NCBI GenBank assembly: GCA_009602735.1
Contig: WELA01008917.1
Span: forward strand, 258,470 to 319,849
DNA: 61,380 nucleotides
Reading direction: 5' to 3'
Source: Mesotaenium endlicherianum
Taxonomy: Eukaryota; Streptophyta; Zygnematophyceae; Zygnematales; Mesotaeniaceae
The number at the start of each line of letters is the position of its first letter. Within the stretch, counting starts at the first letter, position 1. This document shows, one piece after another, positions 58,641-61,380 of the stretch. The position numbers were made by a program, and so were the translations under genes. The notes beneath the pieces were generated by a model. It was not told the DNA's origin. It saw nothing but the letters and a program-made list of their open reading frames with translations, and made no database searches.

Positions 58641-60268
58641 TGGACTCGGATGGCGCACCTCGCGCCGTGGTGATCAAGGTGATTTGCCAAATAGAACGTG
58701 GTCTACCATTTGTCAACACTCGTCTCGTTGGTCATGGTCCTTATCAAAAGTCTAAGCCCTTGTCGACATTAATGACACTAAATTACCATGCAATTCACAT
58801 CAATTTACCATGGGGTGTAACTCTTTTCATGTTAAGAGGCCTCTTGGTGAGAAGATCAAAGTATTTTTGGCTAGCGGTTTTTTTCAAGTATTCTTGATCT
58901 TGTGCAAATAAGTTTAATCTTATCAAATTTCGGTGAACTATATCTATCAAAGAACGCAACTACCCTGGGACAAAAATTGAATTCATCGTCATTTTGCGAT
59001 ATATGTGGCTACAAATGTCATTTAAAATGGGCGCTTTCTGAAAAGACCGTTGTGTAAAAATTCATTTGTTCGTAGTCTCCTGCAACAGATTTTAACATGG
59101 CGTAAAAAAACAGTGGGACAAGGATTTCGGCGGACCGACTTGCAAATTTGGCGAAATAAATATACATCAAGGGAAAGTTCCGACAGTTAGCTCCCAATAC
59201 AATTTATCACAAGTTACAACCATGCACCAGAAGTCACTCGAGCACTGGGGTGCCCTGGAGTTCAACTGGAGTTGCTCTGGAGTGCTCTGGAGCATGGGTT
59301 GGTAACTCCTTCGAAAGTTTTGGTGAAATAGCGCCCAATTTTCAAAGATTAAAAGTAGCGACCTGAAATCAAAATTTCAAAATCTCTTCAGGAAATTAGC
59401 GCAATTAGCGCCCTTAAATAAAGTAAATATGTCTCAATAGCGACCTGAAATCAAAGCTGGGAAAATTAGTGAAAGGATTCAAAATTTTAGGGGCCTGAAT
59501 TCAAAAATCGGGAAATTAGCGCCAGTTTTCAACCCATGCTCTGGAGTGCCCTAAAGTGCTCTTGGAGCTTGGCCAATCTTGGCGCATCCGCGTAGGCAAC
59601 ATGACGAGGCAAGCATGCCTGGTCTCGTCGAGTGCCTGAGGCTGCAAGACAACTGGTCATGCTGGCTCACGTCATCAGCTGTAAACTGGCCGACCTCGGC
59701 CAATCCTGGCTGATCCTGGCGGTATCGGTAGGTGTCGGTGGGTATCAAGCCAACACAAGCCAATAGCTTCTTTCTTTGCTATTCTTGTCCATTCCTGGCT
59801 ATTCCCATGGCTATTCCGGTGTTCCCTGGTCAAACCTTCTAGCGAGATACCCGAGAGTGAGGAGGATGCCTGGCCCGTGCCTGGCAATGCCTGGCGCCCA
59901 GGCACGCCCAGGCCAGCCCAAGCAGCCCACCTCAGCTGCTTCACGAAGCGCCAGGCTGTCACTCCACTTGGCTGGACTGCGCAAAAACGACAGCCGGGCA
60001 ACCTTCCTTCATTATGTGCATTTCTCCTACGGCTGCCATGCATTGGATCCGCTAACGTAACCAAGCCATGATCAGACATGCAGGACGAGAGCTTCGGGGC
60101 CAGACAGCCTATTATGGTATTAATGAAAGCATCAGTTGAGAACGTCGTCTGTGGATATAAGACTCAACCGATTGTCACACGGTGCACTCCTGTTGGAAAC
60201 GGGGACATTGTTTGCATACAGACAAAATTTGTTGCTTCACCCAGGCCTCCACTAAATAATCCTAGAGT
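58641..60268. other. Intergenic region with short tandem repeats
   Basis: No gene is recognised. At about 59330-59530 a unit containing tagcgacctgaaatcaaa and gaaattagcgc recurs in three diverged copies. At 59225-59300 a ctctggagt motif recurs. The last 200 bp should include the promoter and 5' leader of the reductase gene. Confidence 0.45.
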
Positions 60269-60547
60269 ATGGCAACCATGACTCGGGCAGTGGAGCTACC
60301 ACAGCAAGCTCCAGAGCTTTCAGCTGTTTTGGAGAAAATGTTTCTTGCAGATGATCAGCCAAAGCCGCAGTCCCTTGGTTCAGGGGAGGTGCTAGTGCGA
60401 ATGAAGATCCGCCCTGTCAACCCGTCAGATGTAATGGCTTTGATGGGGCATTATGCGGCCTTTGAGCCTGACAGCTGGCCCGCAATTCCCGGATTTGAGG
60501 GAATGGGTGTCGTAGAGGCTCTTGGAGAAGGTGTCACCAATTTGAAG
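60269..60547 (+). CDS. MDR-superfamily reductase, first exon (MECR-like)
   Basis: The exon starts MATMTRAVEL and ends NLK, with a donor gtgatc at 60548 in phase 0. It contains the N-terminal GroES-like fold of the medium-chain dehydrogenase/reductase superfamily: GSGEVLVRMKIRPVNPSDVM, MGHYAAF, PAIPGFEGMGVVEALGEGV. The PVNPSDV..GFEGMG pattern, with no zinc ligands visible so far, resembles mitochondrial trans-2-enoyl-CoA/ACP reductases (fatty acid synthesis) and quinone reductases. No cofactor-binding half lies in the window. The first Met is chosen because no in-frame start lies closely upstream; a transit peptide is not obvious. Confidence 0.78.
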
Positions 60548-61380
60548 GTGATCCATGCAACTTTTATTAATTCAAATTTGTGTCTTGTCAACAGACCCGA
60601 GCAACTGCAAGCGAGCAGTGATGTTTGGATAGTAAGACATATATTCAAAGGATGACCAAGCAGGCCTGTCAGTTCATGCGTTCGGGCAAAGAATTGCTGT
60701 TTGTTCAGTGTGTTGCAGAACATGACCCTCACAATACTGTGGTCAAAGAGGTGCTGTCACAGTAACAGTCCCGGCATGTCGCACTTGAATTGTTGTTTGT
60801 CTGAAAACCACCGAGTGCAAGGCTCATTTTTATAGCTGAAGGATAGCATAGGGATCTGGGTGTAAATCATAATCTGGTTTGGTTGAATATTGACATGGTA
60901 TATTGCTTGGATCATGTTCCAAATTACAGACCTGAACCTATCAGGCAGGTTGTAATTTGCTCATAATCTAAATTTGTCTGGGTGTGACGAGATGTTAGTA
61001 TGAAGTAATCTTGTTCTGCTTTCAACAAAATTCAGTGGGTGGGACGTATGATCAGATTTTGAGACACTCTGAGCTGTATCATGATCCAGTCATGTATGTA
61101 ATCATTTGTGTTCAAATGTTCACATGTGCTCACTTTTTATAGTGGTTATTCATATGCATGTGCCTTTTCTTGATTTCTAATACAGAAATTAAATATAACA
61201 TAAATTTTTACACTTAGGCCTTAGTAGAAGAATGCACTACAATTAAGTTTGGCGGGTCTTGGGAGCACCCGGTGACTGTTGCAACATGGACTATGCTGTC
61301 AACCTTCCCTCTTTTTGGAACATTAGAAGAGCATCTTCTACTTTTTCCGCACCAGTGCTTACTCCCCCCCCCCCCCCCCC
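60548..61380. other. Intron of the reductase gene, ending in a poly-C run
   Basis: No second exon with the expected glycine-rich NADPH-binding motif was found. Positions 61364-61380 are an uninterrupted C run at the very edge, either a homopolymer or an assembly end artefact. Confidence 0.55.

Noticed and set aside
1-61380. CRISPR arrays, bacterial operons, rRNA genes
   Set aside because: No regularly spaced identical repeats, no ribosome-binding-site operon layout and no rRNA-like sequence was seen.

Overview
The window is nuclear DNA from a eukaryote, most likely a streptophyte (charophyte) green alga with a large, repeat-rich genome. The reasons are: intron-rich GC-rich genes with plant-type best matches (an ATAD1/MSP1-like AAA ATPase and an mTERF protein), Ty3/gypsy chromoviruses primed by initiator tRNA-Met, and a gypsy element carrying a DNA methyltransferase, a class I recall being reported from charophytes. 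The species assignment is inference. Nothing bacterial or organellar was seen.

Layout. 1-3154 (+): last five exons of the AAA ATPase gene. 6479-7923 (-): mTERF-family gene. 8514-13964: AT-rich block bounded by inverted repeats of about 370 bp with a 5-bp target duplication, filled with decayed LTR fragments. 16652-17433: copia remnant. 17605-34108: a three-level nest of gypsy elements (C inside B inside A), each junction marked by 5-bp duplications. 34109-34722: tail of another chromovirus. 35061-36505: a broken unrecognised ORF. 37579-38620 (-): exons of an unidentified host gene. 39246-39951: LTR of the element A family. 40720-43678: degenerate copy of the 3' half of the AAA gene, carrying a hAT-like MITE; a second MITE lies at 43752. 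44781-45467: diverged solo LTR. 45851-57543 (-): element D. 60269-60547 (+): first exon of an MDR-family reductase gene; the window ends in a poly-C run.

The most interesting object is element D. On the minus strand it reads gag (two CCHC knuckles), Ala/Pro-rich linkers, aspartic protease, a linker with VTP repeats, a C5 cytosine-DNA methyltransferase (motifs I, IV with catalytic Cys, ENV, VIII and X), reverse transcriptase, RNase H, integrase, and a C-terminal PHD finger. It therefore carries both a DNA-methylation writer and a putative histone reader in one polyprotein. This copy is dead: it has several in-frame stops and frameshifts, a Y-I-N-D reverse transcriptase active site, and a 720-bp solo LTR inserted in the reverse transcriptase.

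Transposon history can be partly ordered. C landed in B's protease (LTR pair about 96% identical by eye), B landed in A's protease (LTRs also about 96%), and an A-family solo LTR landed in D. The duplicated AAA block predates insertion of its MITE.
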